NCBI GenBank assembly: GCA_023382795.1
Contig: JAHDWT010000005.1
Coordinates: forward strand, 45,514-109,513
Source: Candidatus Babelota bacterium
GTDB taxonomy: Bacteria > Babelota > Babeliae > Babelales > Vermiphilaceae
DNA length: 64,000 nucleotides
Direction: 5' to 3'
Shown: positions 18,056 through 28,110 of the stretch, one piece after another
How the letters are laid out: each line of letters starts with the position of its first letter
How positions within the stretch are numbered: the stretch's first letter is position 1
Made by a program: the position numbers and the translations under genes
Notes under the pieces: model-generated
What the model was told of the DNA's origin: nothing
The model's input: the letters and a program-made list of their open reading frames with translations, nothing else
The model's database searches: none

Positions 18056-18634
18056 TTACTTAGAATACAATTCTACAATCAAGTGTTCTTCGATTGGCGC
18101 TTGAATGTCAGAACGCACAGGATAACGTAACACTTGTCCCTTGTATTCTGCTTTGTTCAACTCCAACCACTCTGGAACTTTTGCTGCTGTGGCAAGTCTT
18201 TTGTTAATAACTTGATTAACAAAAACTTGTTTATCAAAAACAGCTGGCTTCAATGAAACAATATCATTTACTTCAACAAGATATGATGCAGTATGCACTT
18301 TTTTCCCATTAACATTCACATGTCCATGAGAAATAACTTGACGAGCTTGTGCTCTCGTAGTTGCGAGCTTTAGCCGGAATACTACATTATCTAAACGACG
18401 CTCCAAAAGACTGAGCAATGTTTCACCAGTTGCTCCCTTTTTGCGGGCTGCGATGGAAAAGAAACGACGGAATTGTTTTTCACGCATTCCGTACATTTCT
18501 TTTACTTTTTGTTTTTCATACAATTGTTTACCATACTCGGACATCTTGCGAGTTGGCTTGCTTGATTCTTCTTTCTGCTGCGCATGTGTACGTTTGGAAG
18601 ATTGCGGAGCAGTACTTACTGATTTCTTGGTCAT
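18056..18634 (-). CDS. rpsD: 30S ribosomal protein S4
   Basis: Primary 16S rRNA-binding protein and, in many bacteria, autoregulator of the alpha operon. 192 residues with the S4 RNA-binding domain (RLDNVVFRLKLATTRAQARQ and HVNVNGKKV). The zinc-binding Cys cluster found in some S4 proteins is absent. AAGGG precedes the ATG. Confidence 0.97.
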   Translation of the reverse strand: MTKKSVSTAPQSSKRTHAQQKEESSKPTRKMSEYGKQLYEKQKVKEMYGMREKQFRRFFSIAARKKGATGETLLSLLERRLDNVVFRLKLATTRAQARQVISHGHVNVNGKKVHTASYLVEVNDIVSLKPAVFDKQVFVNQVINKRLATAAKVPEWLELNKAEYKGQVLRYPVRSDIQAPIEEHLIVELYSK

Positions 18635-18666
18635 GGTACCCTTATCTCTTTGATCTCTACTATTTG

Positions 18667-19047
18667 TTATACGCGACGTTTTTTAGGAGCACGGCAACCA
18701 TTATGTGGCAATGGAGTCACATCACGCAGCACCGTAACATTGAGGCCGGAAGCTTGCAGCGAACGAACCACGGAGTCTCTTCCTGCACCAGGACCTTGTA
18801 GATTGACCTCAACATTCTTTACGCCCATAGTAGCCATATCACGAGCCAAGTTGGTGCTAATTTGCGATGCTGCAAATGGCGTACCTTTACGCGACCCTTT
18901 AAATCCCAATCTACCAGCGCTTCCTGACAACAATACATCTCCATCCATAGTGGTAATTGTCACGAGAGTATTATTAAATGATGATTTGACATGTGCGATA
19001 ACTGAATCCACTTGTCTTTTGACTTTTTTTGTCTTTTTGTAAGCCAT
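18667..19047 (-). CDS. rpsK: 30S ribosomal protein S11
   Basis: Platform protein next to the mRNA exit. 126 residues from the ATG at 19047, chosen over an upstream GTG (19059) because AAGGA lies five bases ahead and the product then opens MAYKKTKK as in relatives. Contains [18 protein letters not shown] and the basic CRAPKKRRV tail. Confidence 0.96.
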   Translation of the reverse strand: MAYKKTKKVKRQVDSVIAHVKSSFNNTLVTITTMDGDVLLSGSAGRLGFKGSRKGTPFAASQISTNLARDMATMGVKNVEVNLQGPGAGRDSVVRSLQASGLNVTVLRDVTPLPHNGCRAPKKRRV

Positions 19048-19089
19048 TCTATCCTTCACACTCGGCTAAAAATACCTTGTAGTCAGCTA

Positions 19090-19479
19090 TTATTTTTTGG
19101 TTACTTTTTTCTTAAGTGCAATTGCGCCACCTGCTTTGCGAGGACCTTTACGAGTACGAGCATTCGTTTTGGTACGTTGCCCACGCACTGGCAGTCCTTT
19201 TTTGTGACGCAATCCACGGTAAGAACCGATTTCTTGCAAACGGCGAATATCTAGTGCAACACGTTTACGCAATTCACCTTCAGTAACATAGTGACTAAGT
19301 TCTTTTTGAATCGCTGTAAGCTCCTGTTCAGTAAGATCCTTGCATCGCGTATCAAAATTTACACCAGCCTTCTCCAATACAGCTCTCGACGTTGTAAGGC
19401 CAACACCATATAGGTAAGTAAGCCCATATTCAACTCTTTTTTGTTGTGGAAGCATCACGCCTTCTATTCTAGCGGCCAT
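19090..19479 (-). CDS. rpsM: 30S ribosomal protein S13
   Basis: Head protein contacting the P-site tRNA and the 50S subunit. 129 residues with the [16 protein letters not shown] helix-two-turn-helix region and the C-terminal [20 protein letters not shown] tail. Follows rpmJ directly. Confidence 0.97.
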   Translation of the reverse strand: MAARIEGVMLPQQKRVEYGLTYLYGVGLTTSRAVLEKAGVNFDTRCKDLTEQELTAIQKELSHYVTEGELRKRVALDIRRLQEIGSYRGLRHKKGLPVRGQRTKTNARTRKGPRKAGGAIALKKKVTKK

Positions 19480-19497
19480 ACCAATCCTTATTTAATT

Positions 19498-19614
19498 TTA
19501 ACCTTGACGCTGTTTATGCTTTGGGTGCTTCTTACAAATAACACGAACAACCCTATCACGCTTAATGATATGACAGTCATTGCATATTTTTTTCACTGAC
19601 GTTCTTACTTTCAT
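19498..19614 (-). CDS. rpmJ: 50S ribosomal protein L36, zinc-binding type
   Basis: 38 residues starting [14 protein letters not shown], with CxxC, a later Cys and a His (CKKH), the zinc-binding L36 form. Ends KQRQG. It sits between infA and rpsM, its conserved place in the spc/alpha operons, and is easily missed because of its size. Confidence 0.95.
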   Translation of the reverse strand: MKVRTSVKKICNDCHIIKRDRVVRVICKKHPKHKQRQG

Positions 19615-19637
19615 AAAAACAAATCCTCGACTGATTT

Positions 19638-19862
19638 TTAATTTTTGTATCTCAACACAATTCTTCCACGGGTCAGATCATAAGGCGACAACTCTAAAGC
19701 AACCTTATCTCCAGGCAAAATTCGAATATAGTTCATACGCATCTTCCCAGAAACATGTCCCAAAACTTCGTGTCCGCCTTCTATTTCTACGCGAAACATC
19801 GCGTTAGGCAACGTTTCTTTGACAATGCCATCGATACGTATCACATCTTCTTTATTTTTCAT
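19638..19862 (-). CDS. infA: Translation initiation factor IF-1
   Basis: OB-fold protein that blocks the A site during initiation. 74 residues, with [20 protein letters not shown] and the [20 protein letters not shown] signature. ATG 19862 gives the conserved N-terminus; a GTG two codons upstream is the alternative. Located between map and rpmJ, as in many bacteria. Confidence 0.96.
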   Translation of the reverse strand: MKNKEDVIRIDGIVKETLPNAMFRVEIEGGHEVLGHVSGKMRMNYIRILPGDKVALELSPYDLTRGRIVLRYKN

Positions 19863-19874
19863 ATCCACACTCTG

Positions 19875-20630
19875 TTAAGTTCCAGGTCTCGTTATTATCT
19901 TAGGCTCTGCATCAGTAATAATTACTGTATCCTCTATATGTGCCGCCAAACTGCCATCTACTGTTTTTGCAGTCCATCCATCATCAAGAACAACAATCTT
20001 ATGACTCCCCATCGTTATCATCGGTTCAAGCGCCAATGCCATGCCCGGTCTTAATATGGGACCATGGCCCGGCTGTCCGAAATTGAGAATTTCCGGATCT
20101 TCATGCATCATTTTTCCTATACCATGCCCTGCAAAATCACGTACTATCCCATAACTGGAGGCCTCAATTTCACTCTGAATAGCATAAGAAATATCAGAAA
20201 GCCTATTACCAGCATATGCTTTAGCTATGCCTTGATTAAGCGATCTTTGAGCTGCTTCAACAAACTGCTGTGATCTTGGGGCAGCATTCTCCACAAAATA
20301 CATTCTTGCCATATCGGCACAATAACCATTCCAAGCAGCACATACGTCAACTTTAACCAAGTCTCCGACTTGTAGCTTCTTAGCAACCGACGGCACACCA
20401 TGAACGACCTCATCGTTCACCGAAATGCAGCTTACATATTTATAGCCCTTATAGCCTTTTGACTTAGAGACAAGGCCATACTGCCGCTGCCTCTCCTCTA
20501 TCCAGGCGTCAATAGCGAGCGTCGATAAACCAACTTCGATAATAGAAGGAAGTTTATCAAAAATTGTAGCTAGGCGCTTTCCAGCCTCTTCCATTTTGGC
20601 TATAGCGGCTTTATTTTTAATAGTAATCAT
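19875..20630 (-). CDS. map: Methionine aminopeptidase, type I
   Basis: Removes the initiator Met from nascent chains. 251 residues, single-domain type I form. Metal ligands are visible in order: Asp in KVDVCAAWNG and CADMARMY, His in DFAGHGIG, Glu in ALEPM and in HIEDTVIIT. The ATG overlaps the adk stop by four bases (ATGA), implying coupled translation. Confidence 0.96.
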   Translation of the reverse strand: MITIKNKAAIAKMEEAGKRLATIFDKLPSIIEVGLSTLAIDAWIEERQRQYGLVSKSKGYKGYKYVSCISVNDEVVHGVPSVAKKLQVGDLVKVDVCAAWNGYCADMARMYFVENAAPRSQQFVEAAQRSLNQGIAKAYAGNRLSDISYAIQSEIEASSYGIVRDFAGHGIGKMMHEDPEILNFGQPGHGPILRPGMALALEPMITMGSHKIVVLDDGWTAKTVDGSLAAHIEDTVIITDAEPKIITRPGT

Positions 20631-21322
20631 GTAATCATGCGATGATTTATTAAATACTCAAAACTCTCAAAAACTCGATCTAACGAATGTGTACCATCAA
20701 CCTGTGCAATATCATGCTGTTGTTTGCGATAATAATTCACTAGATCTTGTTCATGCGCATAATAGATTTTCAAACGCTCACGAACTGATTCTGCCTCATC
20801 ATCGCTCCTACGAACCAACCCATCCGAGCATTCATCACAAGCCAAACCGATTCTAGGTCTCAGTACCGAATTGATTCTTAATGAATAAACAGCCTGACAA
20901 CGATTATTTCTGCAAATATACCTACCGGAAAGCCGATCTACAATCTCTTCGTTGGGCACTACTAACTTAACCAGTTTCAGATTGACAGAGTCAAACGTAG
21001 TAGCTATCAAAGCATCAAGCGCTTCCGCCTGCGCAACGGTTCTTGGGAAACCATCAAGAATAATTCCTGTAGTCACATCAAAGATCTCAATAAGCCATTC
21101 TCGAACCATAGTCACTACGAGACTATCCGAAATTAGTTTACCAGATTTTATGGCAAAATCTATTTGTTTACCTATCTCAGTACGCTGTTCGATATGTTCT
21201 CGACACAGATTCCCAGTTGACAGTTGGTACCATCCGAATTTTTTAATACAGAGCTTCGCAAGCGACCCTTTACCAGAACCTGGTGGCCCCATAAAAACAT
21301 AAATAGATTTTTCTTCTTTCAA
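20627..21322 (-). CDS. adk: Adenylate kinase, zinc-lid form
   Basis: Catalyses ATP + AMP to 2 ADP. 231 residues: P-loop GPPGSGKGS near the start, DGFPRT, and a long LID with two Cys pairs (CRNNRC and CDEC), so the lid probably binds zinc. The start codon is TTG at 21322, with AGGAG six bases upstream and a four-base overlap with the secY stop. Slightly longer than the typical 215 residues. Confidence 0.95.
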   Translation of the reverse strand: MKEEKSIYVFMGPPGSGKGSLAKLCIKKFGWYQLSTGNLCREHIEQRTEIGKQIDFAIKSGKLISDSLVVTMVREWLIEIFDVTTGIILDGFPRTVAQAEALDALIATTFDSVNLKLVKLVVPNEEIVDRLSGRYICRNNRCQAVYSLRINSVLRPRIGLACDECSDGLVRRSDDEAESVRERLKIYYAHEQDLVNYYRKQQHDIAQVDGTHSLDRVFESFEYLINHRMIT

Positions 21323-22632
21323 CGCGAACTCCTGCCCCTTAGTCGTCCCGATGTCAAAAATCCTTCGTATCTATGCTCAATAAGGTATGACTCAATTTGC
21401 GCCGCAGTATCCAAAGATACCCCAACTACGATAAGAAGCGAGGTTCCTCCAATCACGAATGGCATACTAATCAACATACGCATAATGTTAGGAAACAACG
21501 CCAATGTTGCAAGATATATAGCACCTATTAAGCCGACTCGAGTAAGAATATAGTAGAAAAACTCAGCCGTTTTTTTACCAGGCCTAATACCAGGTATGAA
21601 ACCACCGCTTTTTCTAATATTTTCAGCCAATTCTTCAGGATTATAGACCAGTGCCGTGTAAAAAAATGAAAAGAATATAATTAAACAAAATTCAACTACA
21701 TTATACAACATGCCTGTTGAAGAAAGACTCTCTGAAAGCCATTTAAAAAATGCAAATCTTCCAGCAAGCATAGCCGCAATAAACATGGGCATATTGAGTA
21801 CTGAATTGGCAAAAATAACCGGCATAACTCCAACAGTGTTAATTTTAAATGGAATATAGCTACTTTGCCCACCATAAATTCGATGCCCAACTATTCTACG
21901 CGAATATTGAACGGGAATTTTTCTTTCACCTTTTTCAAGAAATACGATACATGCCGTTATTACTATGAAAATGGCAACTATAAGTAAAGCAACCGGCAAC
22001 TCCATATGCCCTTGTTGAACGTGATACCATGTCTTGATGAAGTAACTAGGAAAATTGGCTATAATACCTGCTGCAATAATCATCGAACTACCATTTCCAA
22101 GACCAAACAATGATATTTGCTCACTTAACCACATCACAAAAAGCGCGCTAACAGATAAGAGTAAAACCAGCATGATGCGGAAACCCCAGCCAGGCTGCAA
22201 TACAAGCCCTTGACGTTCGAGTAAAAGTGCAAAGCCAAAACTTTGTCCTACACTCACAATTAATGCAAGATACCGCGTATATTGATTCACAACTTTTCTG
22301 CCATACTCTCCCTCCTTAAGCAATTGCTCAAGATATGGAACAGCAACACCAAGCATTTGCATGGTGATAGATGCGGTAATATATGGCATGATCCCCAATG
22401 CAAACAGGGTACAATGTTGCAAGGCACCACCCGAAAATAAATCTAAATAACCAAGCAACCCCCCAAGGCCCGTTGTTTGATCAAGTAAATTTTTCAAGGC
22501 AGCAACATCAACACCTACCACAGGTATATGACTACCCAAACGATATACAATTAGAACGCCCAAAGTAAAAAATAACTTTTTTCTTAACTCTGGAACAAAA
22601 AAAATGTTAATAAAATTTTTTAGTAAAACCAC
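21319..22632 (-). CDS. secY: Preprotein translocase subunit SecY
   Basis: Channel subunit of the Sec translocon, 437 residues with about ten membrane segments. Contains the GSHIPVVGVD plug-side motif, YLDLFSGGAL, GIMPYITASI and the cytoplasmic loop GERKIPVQYSRR. The start is GTG, with GGAG about ten bases upstream inside the end of rplO. Needed for the many signal-peptide proteins seen in this window. Confidence 0.96.
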   Translation of the reverse strand: MVLLKNFINIFFVPELRKKLFFTLGVLIVYRLGSHIPVVGVDVAALKNLLDQTTGLGGLLGYLDLFSGGALQHCTLFALGIMPYITASITMQMLGVAVPYLEQLLKEGEYGRKVVNQYTRYLALIVSVGQSFGFALLLERQGLVLQPGWGFRIMLVLLLSVSALFVMWLSEQISLFGLGNGSSMIIAAGIIANFPSYFIKTWYHVQQGHMELPVALLIVAIFIVITACIVFLEKGERKIPVQYSRRIVGHRIYGGQSSYIPFKINTVGVMPVIFANSVLNMPMFIAAMLAGRFAFFKWLSESLSSTGMLYNVVEFCLIIFFSFFYTALVYNPEELAENIRKSGGFIPGIRPGKKTAEFFYYILTRVGLIGAIYLATLALFPNIMRMLISMPFVIGGTSLLIVVGVSLDTAAQIESYLIEHRYEGFLTSGRLRGRSSR

Positions 22633-22636
22633 AGGC

Positions 22637-23083
22637 TCAACTCTCCTGTATTATATGTACCTCACCACCGACATTTTTAATAGCTGCAATTGCCGCTTCA
22701 CTAAAGGCATCCGCAAAAACTATAAGTTTTTTACTTAAATCACCTTTTCCCAAAATTTTGAGAGAAATTTTTCTGTTCCCCTTAATGATTCCTTTTTCAA
22801 GCAGTACTTCCTTGTTAACCGTAGCCCCTGACTCAAAAGAATTATTAAGTTGCTCGAGATTAATAACTCTTACTTCACCTTGGAATCTAGCATTATTAAA
22901 TCCTCTTTTTGGAATACGACGAATAAGTGGCATTTGGCCACCCTCAAATGCTATTCCAGCATTACCACTAGTGCGAGCTCTTTGTCCCTTATGTCCTCGG
23001 CCAGATGTACCACCGCGATCGCCACCGCGACCAATACGCTTTTTCTTTTTTACCAAAGCTGATAATGTATCTAATTTAAGCAT
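22637..23083 (-). CDS. rplO: 50S ribosomal protein L15
   Basis: 148 residues with the Gly/Arg-rich N-terminus (RIGRGGDRGGTSGRGHKGQRAR) and GFEGGQMPL-like FEGGQMPLIRRIPKRGF core. ATG 23083 is chosen over ATG 23089 since AAGGA is then correctly spaced. The start lies inside the end of rpsE, so no rpmD (L30) gene fits between them. Confidence 0.96.
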   Translation of the reverse strand: MLKLDTLSALVKKKKRIGRGGDRGGTSGRGHKGQRARTSGNAGIAFEGGQMPLIRRIPKRGFNNARFQGEVRVINLEQLNNSFESGATVNKEVLLEKGIIKGNRKISLKILGKGDLSKKLIVFADAFSEAAIAAIKNVGGEVHIIQES

Positions 23084-23579
23084 TTTCATCCTTTACCAGT
23101 TGCTTAACAGTTTTGCCACGTAATAGAGCAATTCTTTCAGCAGATCGCAATTTTGCAAGGGCATTTAACGTAGCTTTTGCTACATTCTGTTGATTTGAGG
23201 ATCCCAGTGATTTCGCAAGAACATCTTTTATGCCAACTGCTTCCATAATCGCACGGACTGCACCGCCGGCAATTACACCCGTTCCCTTGGAAGCAGCGCG
23301 AATAATCACACGACTTGAACCATGACGACCTTCAATATCATAGGGAATTGTATCCCCGCGTAAAGCAACAGCAATCATTCTTTTTCTAGCACGATTGGTT
23401 GCCTTTGCTATTGCCTGAGAAACCTCGCGACTTTTGCCAAGAGCAATTCCAATCCTACCCTCTTTATTGCCAGAAACAACTAACGCCGCAAAGGAGAAAC
23501 GCTTCCCACCCTTAGTTACTTTGGTCACACGGGCAAGATTCACTACATTATCTACGAAATTTTCTTTATGATCTGCCAT
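23076..23579 (-). CDS. rpsE: 30S ribosomal protein S5
   Basis: Fidelity protein at the mRNA entrance. 167 residues with the double-stranded-RNA-binding N-terminal domain (VTKGGKRFSFAALVVSG) and the C-terminal GTGVIAGGAVRAIMEAVG loop. Overlaps rplO by eight bases, replacing the usual rpsE-rpmD-rplO order. Confidence 0.97.
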   Translation of the reverse strand: MADHKENFVDNVVNLARVTKVTKGGKRFSFAALVVSGNKEGRIGIALGKSREVSQAIAKATNRARKRMIAVALRGDTIPYDIEGRHGSSRVIIRAASKGTGVIAGGAVRAIMEAVGIKDVLAKSLGSSNQQNVAKATLNALAKLRSAERIALLRGKTVKQLVKDENA

Positions 23580-23607
23580 TATAAAATCCCAACTAAATAG
23601 TCATTTT

Positions 23608-23964
23608 CTAGATATTAAGCCCGCCTTCGCGTAGACCTTCTGCCAATGCTTTAACGCGCCCATGGTAAAGAAAACTTCCACGGTCAAATACCGCAGTAGT
23701 TACTCCCTTTTCTTGCGCTCTTTTTGCAAGTTCAATGCCAACGGCATGCGCAACCGCTTTTTTATCACCAGCAACCGTCTTCATGCCCAATGATGAGCAA
23801 CTTGATATTGTTTTACCAGCAACATCATCAATGATCTGCGCATAAATATGATTCAAGCTACGAAAGACAGAAACTCGCAGCAAATTCGAACAAGCTTTAA
23901 TTTTAGCTCGCGTTCTGCAAGCTCTACGCTCTGCCTTCTTTATAATCTTTTTTTGTACTGACAC
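23608..23964 (-). CDS. rplR: 50S ribosomal protein L18
   Basis: Binds 5S rRNA. 118 residues, ending [20 protein letters not shown], the L18 signature. GTG start with AAAGGA upstream at good spacing. Confidence 0.96.
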   Translation of the reverse strand: MSVQKKIIKKAERRACRTRAKIKACSNLLRVSVFRSLNHIYAQIIDDVAGKTISSCSSLGMKTVAGDKKAVAHAVGIELAKRAQEKGVTTAVFDRGSFLYHGRVKALAEGLREGGLNI

Positions 23965-23986
23965 GATTGATTTCCTTTAAACTCTA

Positions 23987-24535
23987 TCAGGATGATTTAG
24001 TCTTACCAGCCTTACGGAAAATTATTTCCGTCTTCAACTTAACACCCGTACCCTTATAAGGCTCAGGTGGTCTCAATGCCTTAATATTGCTACAAGCCTG
24101 ACCTATTTGAGCCCTATTTGGCGATCTTAAAGTCAACAATTGGCCTGTTTTATCCGTTTCAGCAGAAACCCCTTCAGGTAGTATAAAATCAATCTTATGA
24201 CTATAACCTAAAGAAAACTGTATTTTCTTTCCGGAAACAGCTGCTTTAAAACCTAATCCAACGATCTCAAGCTGTTGTTCAAAGGGAGCTCTGCTTCCTT
24301 GAACACAATTAGACAACAACGCTCTATGCAACCCCCAAATTCTATTAATCTCTTTTGAACGAGCACCATGGGATGATGGCTGAATAAATAGAACAGAATC
24401 TTTGACTTCTGCTTTTAATGTTTCCGGTAATTCATACACTCCGGCTGCGCTAGTTCCTTTGTATGTCACTTTTTGACCTGCTACAGAGACTTGTACACCA
24501 CGAACGTTTATGGGCTTTCTTCCAATCTTTGACAT
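23987..24535 (-). CDS. rplF: 50S ribosomal protein L6
   Basis: Stalk-base protein, 182 residues, two tandem L6 folds; the first opens SKIGRKPI and the second ends with the LRPPEPYKGTGVK signature. Normal length and operon place. Confidence 0.97.
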   Translation of the reverse strand: MSKIGRKPINVRGVQVSVAGQKVTYKGTSAAGVYELPETLKAEVKDSVLFIQPSSHGARSKEINRIWGLHRALLSNCVQGSRAPFEQQLEIVGLGFKAAVSGKKIQFSLGYSHKIDFILPEGVSAETDKTGQLLTLRSPNRAQIGQACSNIKALRPPEPYKGTGVKLKTEIIFRKAGKTKSS

Positions 24536-24551
24536 GTCTATACCTTAGCTT

Positions 24552-24947
24552 TTACCAAACGGTGCATACGACTTCACCGCCAACATTGAGCTGCTTTGCT
24601 TTCTTATGTGTAATAACGCCACGATTTGTGGACAAAATAGAAACACCAAGCCCATCAATAACTGGCTTAACTTGTTTAATCGATGAATAATGGCGACACC
24701 CGGGTTTACTAATACGGGTAATTTCATGAATCGCTGATTCGCCATCAACATATTTCAACAAAATTTTAATTTCTCGACGTAGTGCGTTTGCATCAGCCAC
24801 TACTACACTTTGAATAAATCCCTCATCTCTAAGAATTTGTGCTAAATTCCAATTCATTTTAGAATAAGGGGCCACTACAAAAGACTTCGATGCCATTACA
24901 CCGTTTCTAATGATAGTTAAAAAATTGCCGATAGCATCAACTGACAT
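24552..24947 (-). CDS. rpsH: 30S ribosomal protein S8
   Basis: Primary 16S-binding protein and, in enterobacteria, repressor of the spc operon. 131 residues, with the C-terminal GLGVSILSTNRGVITHKKA signature. AAGGATAGCA precedes the ATG. Confidence 0.97.
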   Translation of the reverse strand: MSVDAIGNFLTIIRNGVMASKSFVVAPYSKMNWNLAQILRDEGFIQSVVVADANALRREIKILLKYVDGESAIHEITRISKPGCRHYSSIKQVKPVIDGLGVSILSTNRGVITHKKAKQLNVGGEVVCTVW

Positions 24948-24971
24948 TGCTATCCTTCCTCTACAAAATAA

Positions 24972-25157
24972 TTACCAACTTGTTTTTTTCACGCCTGGAA
25001 GCAAACCATTGAGGGCATTTTTTCTGAAGCACAATCGACACATCATAAAAATACGCATGTATCCTCGCGCCCTACCACATAGCTCACATCTATTATGAGC
25101 CCTCACGGAGAACTTCGGCACCCTTTTTGACTTTTCTATCATCGCTTTTCTAGCCAT
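24972..25157 (-). CDS. rpsN: 30S ribosomal protein S14, zinc-binding type
   Basis: 61 residues, the short type Z form, with CELC and CRLC zinc pairs and the [17 protein letters not shown] signature. Opens [12 protein letters not shown]. Place between rplE and rpsH is standard. Confidence 0.96.
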   Translation of the reverse strand: MARKAMIEKSKRVPKFSVRAHNRCELCGRARGYMRIFMMCRLCFRKNALNGLLPGVKKTSW

Positions 25158-25174
25158 ATCTCAATCACCTTGCT

Positions 25175-25720
25175 TTATGCTTTACGGAATGGCATACCAA
25201 ACTTCTTTAACAACTCGAATCCATGCTTATCGCTTTTAGCGCTGGTTTGAATTGTTATATTCAAACCGTATACTTTATCGCCAACGCTGTACTCGATTTC
25301 AGGAAAAATAATCCATTCTTTAATACCAAGATTATAATTTCCTCTACCATCAAATTTAGTGGATACACCCTGAAAATCACGAACACGAGGAAGCGCCAAA
25401 TTGATAAGACGATCTAAAAATTCATACATCTTCCGACCACGTAGCGTTACCATAGTTCCAATTGCTACACCCTCGCGCAACTTAAAACCAGCAATTGATT
25501 TTTTTGCTAATGTTCTTACTGGTGCTTGTCCAGATATCTTTGCAAGCACATCAGCAGCTATTTGCAAAACCTTGCTATCTGCCACAGCATCTTTAGATCC
25601 AACATTCAGAACAATTTTAGAAATCTTCGGAACTTCCATGATATTGTTCAGCTCCAAATCACTCAGCAATTGAGACCGAATAGTCGTATGATACAATTCT
25701 TCTAAACGCGCTCTATTCAT
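25175..25720 (-). CDS. rplE: 50S ribosomal protein L5
   Basis: 5S rRNA-binding protein, 181 residues from ATG 25720, which has GGGGA six bases upstream and clears the rplX stop by 17 bases; a longer frame overlaps rplX. Signature [15 protein letters not shown] and the C-terminal [12 protein letters not shown]. Confidence 0.96.
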   Translation of the reverse strand: MNRARLEELYHTTIRSQLLSDLELNNIMEVPKISKIVLNVGSKDAVADSKVLQIAADVLAKISGQAPVRTLAKKSIAGFKLREGVAIGTMVTLRGRKMYEFLDRLINLALPRVRDFQGVSTKFDGRGNYNLGIKEWIIFPEIEYSVGDKVYGLNITIQTSAKSDKHGFELLKKFGMPFRKA

Positions 25721-25737
25721 ATTTAATCCCCAATTAC

Positions 25738-26052
25738 TTACAGAATAGCTGAACATCGATGACATGCACGCGACTTTTTCCCGCTATCATCAACACTTTT
25801 TGCTCTAATACGGCATGGCTTATTACAAGAAGAACAAATTGGCATTACCTTTGAGAGCGGAATTAAGCCTTCTTCTCTCTTTATCCCTGCAATATCTCCT
25901 TGTTTACGCCGCTTCACATGCTTTACAACAACACCAATGCCCTGCACTACTACCTTGTTTACATCAGGAACAACTTGTAAGACCGTTCCTCTCTTCCCCT
26001 TGTCTTTCCCTGATAGAACGACAACTTGATCATTTTTTTTAACTCGAGACAT
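25738..26052 (-). CDS. rplX: 50S ribosomal protein L24
   Basis: Assembly initiator, 104 residues. KOW motif near the start ([18 protein letters not shown]). The C-terminus has two Cys pairs (CSSCNKPCR and CHRCSA) that may bind zinc, as in part of the family. Confidence 0.96.
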   Translation of the reverse strand: MSRVKKNDQVVVLSGKDKGKRGTVLQVVPDVNKVVVQGIGVVVKHVKRRKQGDIAGIKREEGLIPLSKVMPICSSCNKPCRIRAKSVDDSGKKSRACHRCSAIL

Positions 26053-26063
26053 ACCAACTATTC

Positions 26064-26438
26064 CTATAAAACTTCTGGAGCCAACGATATAATTTTTGTA
26101 TATCCACGACCACGTAATTCACGTGCAATAGGGCCAAAAATACGGGAAGCTAAAGGCTCTTGCAAATCTTGTTCTTTAACAATAACCGCAGCATTTTCAC
26201 CAAAACGAATGTAACTTCCATCTTCTCGACGAACCTCTTTTTTTGTTCGAACGATTACGGCCTTTACAACATCTCCCTTTTTTACCTGTCCCCCTGGAAC
26301 TGCGCTCTTCACTGCACATACAATTAAATCACCAACCATAGCAGATTGTTTGTGAGTACTCCCCATAACGTGAATACACTGCAAACTCCGCGCCCCAGAA
26401 TTGTCTGCAACTTCTAAATACGTCTGTTTACGAATCAT
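26064..26438 (-). CDS. rplN: 50S ribosomal protein L14
   Basis: 124 residues, opening [17 protein letters not shown] and ending [14 protein letters not shown]; contains the GENAAVIV segment. Normal length and place, upstream of rplX. Confidence 0.97.
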   Translation of the reverse strand: MIRKQTYLEVADNSGARSLQCIHVMGSTHKQSAMVGDLIVCAVKSAVPGGQVKKGDVVKAVIVRTKKEVRREDGSYIRFGENAAVIVKEQDLQEPLASRIFGPIARELRGRGYTKIISLAPEVL

Positions 26439-26455
26439 CTAACACCTCGTTCGAA

Positions 26456-26722
26456 TTACACAGAGCCGGGTTTAACAACACGAGTCAGATACATATATTT
26501 AGTTTTTGATACAGGACGCCCTTCGCAAAATTCGACGAGATCGCCTACTTGTGCTTGCTCAGATTCATCGTGTACTTTATATCTCTTTGTTGCACGCATA
26601 ACCTTGCCAAATGCTGGATGCCGATAGGTTCTATCTTCAGCAACGACTACCGTTTTATCCATTGCATCGGATATAACCGTTCCTAGATGAATCCGTGTTG
26701 AATTCTTTTGTGTCTTTTCCAT
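26456..26722 (-). CDS. rpsQ: 30S ribosomal protein S17
   Basis: Primary 16S-binding OB-fold protein, 88 residues, with GTVISDAMDKTVVV and the KYMYLTRVV tail. Upstream 59 bases separate it from rpmC, the widest gap in this part of the operon; nothing clear is seen there. Confidence 0.96.
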   Translation of the reverse strand: MEKTQKNSTRIHLGTVISDAMDKTVVVAEDRTYRHPAFGKVMRATKRYKVHDESEQAQVGDLVEFCEGRPVSKTKYMYLTRVVKPGSV

Positions 26723-26781
26723 GTATACCTTCTACACGCTATGAATAAATAGTAAGCATAGCAATCATCGCGTACATAACA

Positions 26782-26976
26782 TTACAATTCATGAAGTAAT
26801 GTCAAAACACGAGCTATACTCTTTTTTATCTTCTTGAATTGCGAATAATCCTTAACATGCGCTGTTGCGGAATTCAATTGAAGACTAAAACGCATTCTAC
26901 GTAATCCATCGAGCTTTTCGCGCAACTCAGATGCCGATAATCCACGAAGCTCTTCATTTTCTTTTATTCTTTTCAT
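26782..26976 (-). CDS. rpmC: 50S ribosomal protein L29
   Basis: Exit-tunnel protein, 64 residues, helical hairpin with LRGLSASELREKLDGLRR and a C-terminal KIKKSIARVLTLL. Follows rplP by 45 bases. Confidence 0.95.
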   Translation of the reverse strand: MKRIKENEELRGLSASELREKLDGLRRMRFSLQLNSATAHVKDYSQFKKIKKSIARVLTLLHEL

Positions 26977-27021
26977 AAATCTAAACTCTTATCTTTGATA
27001 CACACCAACATTCCCCTACTA

Positions 27022-27447
27022 TTAGGCGGAAAGCCCCTGTGTATCCTTTTTGATGAATTTGGTTTTCATGGGCAATTTATATGCGGCTTGCTTGAAAATC
27101 TCGCGTGCTGTTATCTCATCAACATCAGCGATCTCGCAGATAATGCGATCTCTTTTTATAACAGCAACCCAAGCCTCTGGATTTCCCTTACCTTTACCCA
27201 TACGTGTCTCAGCAGGTTTTTTGGTTATAGGCTTATCCGGAAATACACGCAAAAACATCCGACCAACTTTTTTTAGTCGACGAGACACCGTTACACGCAT
27301 TGCTTCAATTTGCTGAGCAGTAAGCCATTTCGGCTCAAGAGCAACAATCGCGTATTCTCCAAATTCCATCGTACGAGCACCCTTGGAGCGCCCGGACATA
27401 GTGCCCCGTTGCATTTTTCTATATTTAGTCTTTTTTGGCATCAACAT
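27022..27447 (-). CDS. rplP: 50S ribosomal protein L16
   Basis: Positions A-site tRNA. 141 residues opening MLMPKKTKYRKMQRG as in relatives, with RMGKGKGNPEAWVAVIK. The C-terminal tail KFIKKDTQGLSA is ordinary in length. Confidence 0.97.
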   Translation of the reverse strand: MLMPKKTKYRKMQRGTMSGRSKGARTMEFGEYAIVALEPKWLTAQQIEAMRVTVSRRLKKVGRMFLRVFPDKPITKKPAETRMGKGKGNPEAWVAVIKRDRIICEIADVDEITAREIFKQAAYKLPMKTKFIKKDTQGLSA

Positions 27448-27473
27448 ATTGTTTATCTTTCATCTTATCCTGG

Positions 27474-28109
27474 TTAACTATGCTGATACTCGCCTCTGCA
27501 AATCCATACCTTGACACCAATTACACCGTAAGTAGTTTGAGCCTCTGCCAAAGCATAATCAACATCAGAACGCAATGTATGTAATGGGATCGATCCAACC
27601 CTAGTCCATTCAGAGCGTGCTATTTCGGCGCCACCCAAACGACCTGAACAACAAATTTTAATCCCCTTGGCACCTGCGCGCATAGTCTCGGTCGCTGCTT
27701 TTTTCATTGCTCTTTTGAACCCAACACGACCTTCAAGTTGCTCTGCTATATTTTTTGCAACCAACATAGCGTCCAGCAACGGATTTTTAACTTCTTGAAC
27801 CGATATTTCAACATTATACTTGTTATTTAATTCTTTTATCAGCGCATTACGCAAGGCATCTATTTCTTGCCCCTTCTTGCCGATAATTGCTCCTGGTCTA
27901 CCCGAAAATAGGATAACTCTGATATTGTTTCCCGCTTTTTCTATTTCAACACGAGCAATATCTGCCTTGCTCAAAGACGCATTGATAAAACGTCGGATTT
28001 TCAAATCTTCTATGATCTGTTTACCATAAGAATCTCGTGCAAACCAACGAGCAAGCCAATCGCGATAAATGCCTAAACGAAATCCTACTGGATGTACTTT
28101 TTGACCCAC
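27474..28109 (-). CDS. rpsC: 30S ribosomal protein S3
   Basis: mRNA-entrance protein with a KH domain (GRPGAIIGKKGQEIDALR). The GTG at 28109 is the start: AGAGGT lies just upstream, it follows the rplV stop at once, and the product then opens MGQKVHPVGFRLG like its relatives (211 residues). The longer open frame upstream is translation of rplV sequence in another frame. Confidence 0.95.
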   Translation of the reverse strand: MGQKVHPVGFRLGIYRDWLARWFARDSYGKQIIEDLKIRRFINASLSKADIARVEIEKAGNNIRVILFSGRPGAIIGKKGQEIDALRNALIKELNNKYNVEISVQEVKNPLLDAMLVAKNIAEQLEGRVGFKRAMKKAATETMRAGAKGIKICCSGRLGGAEIARSEWTRVGSIPLHTLRSDVDYALAEAQTTYGVIGVKVWICRGEYQHS

Positions 28110-28110
28110 C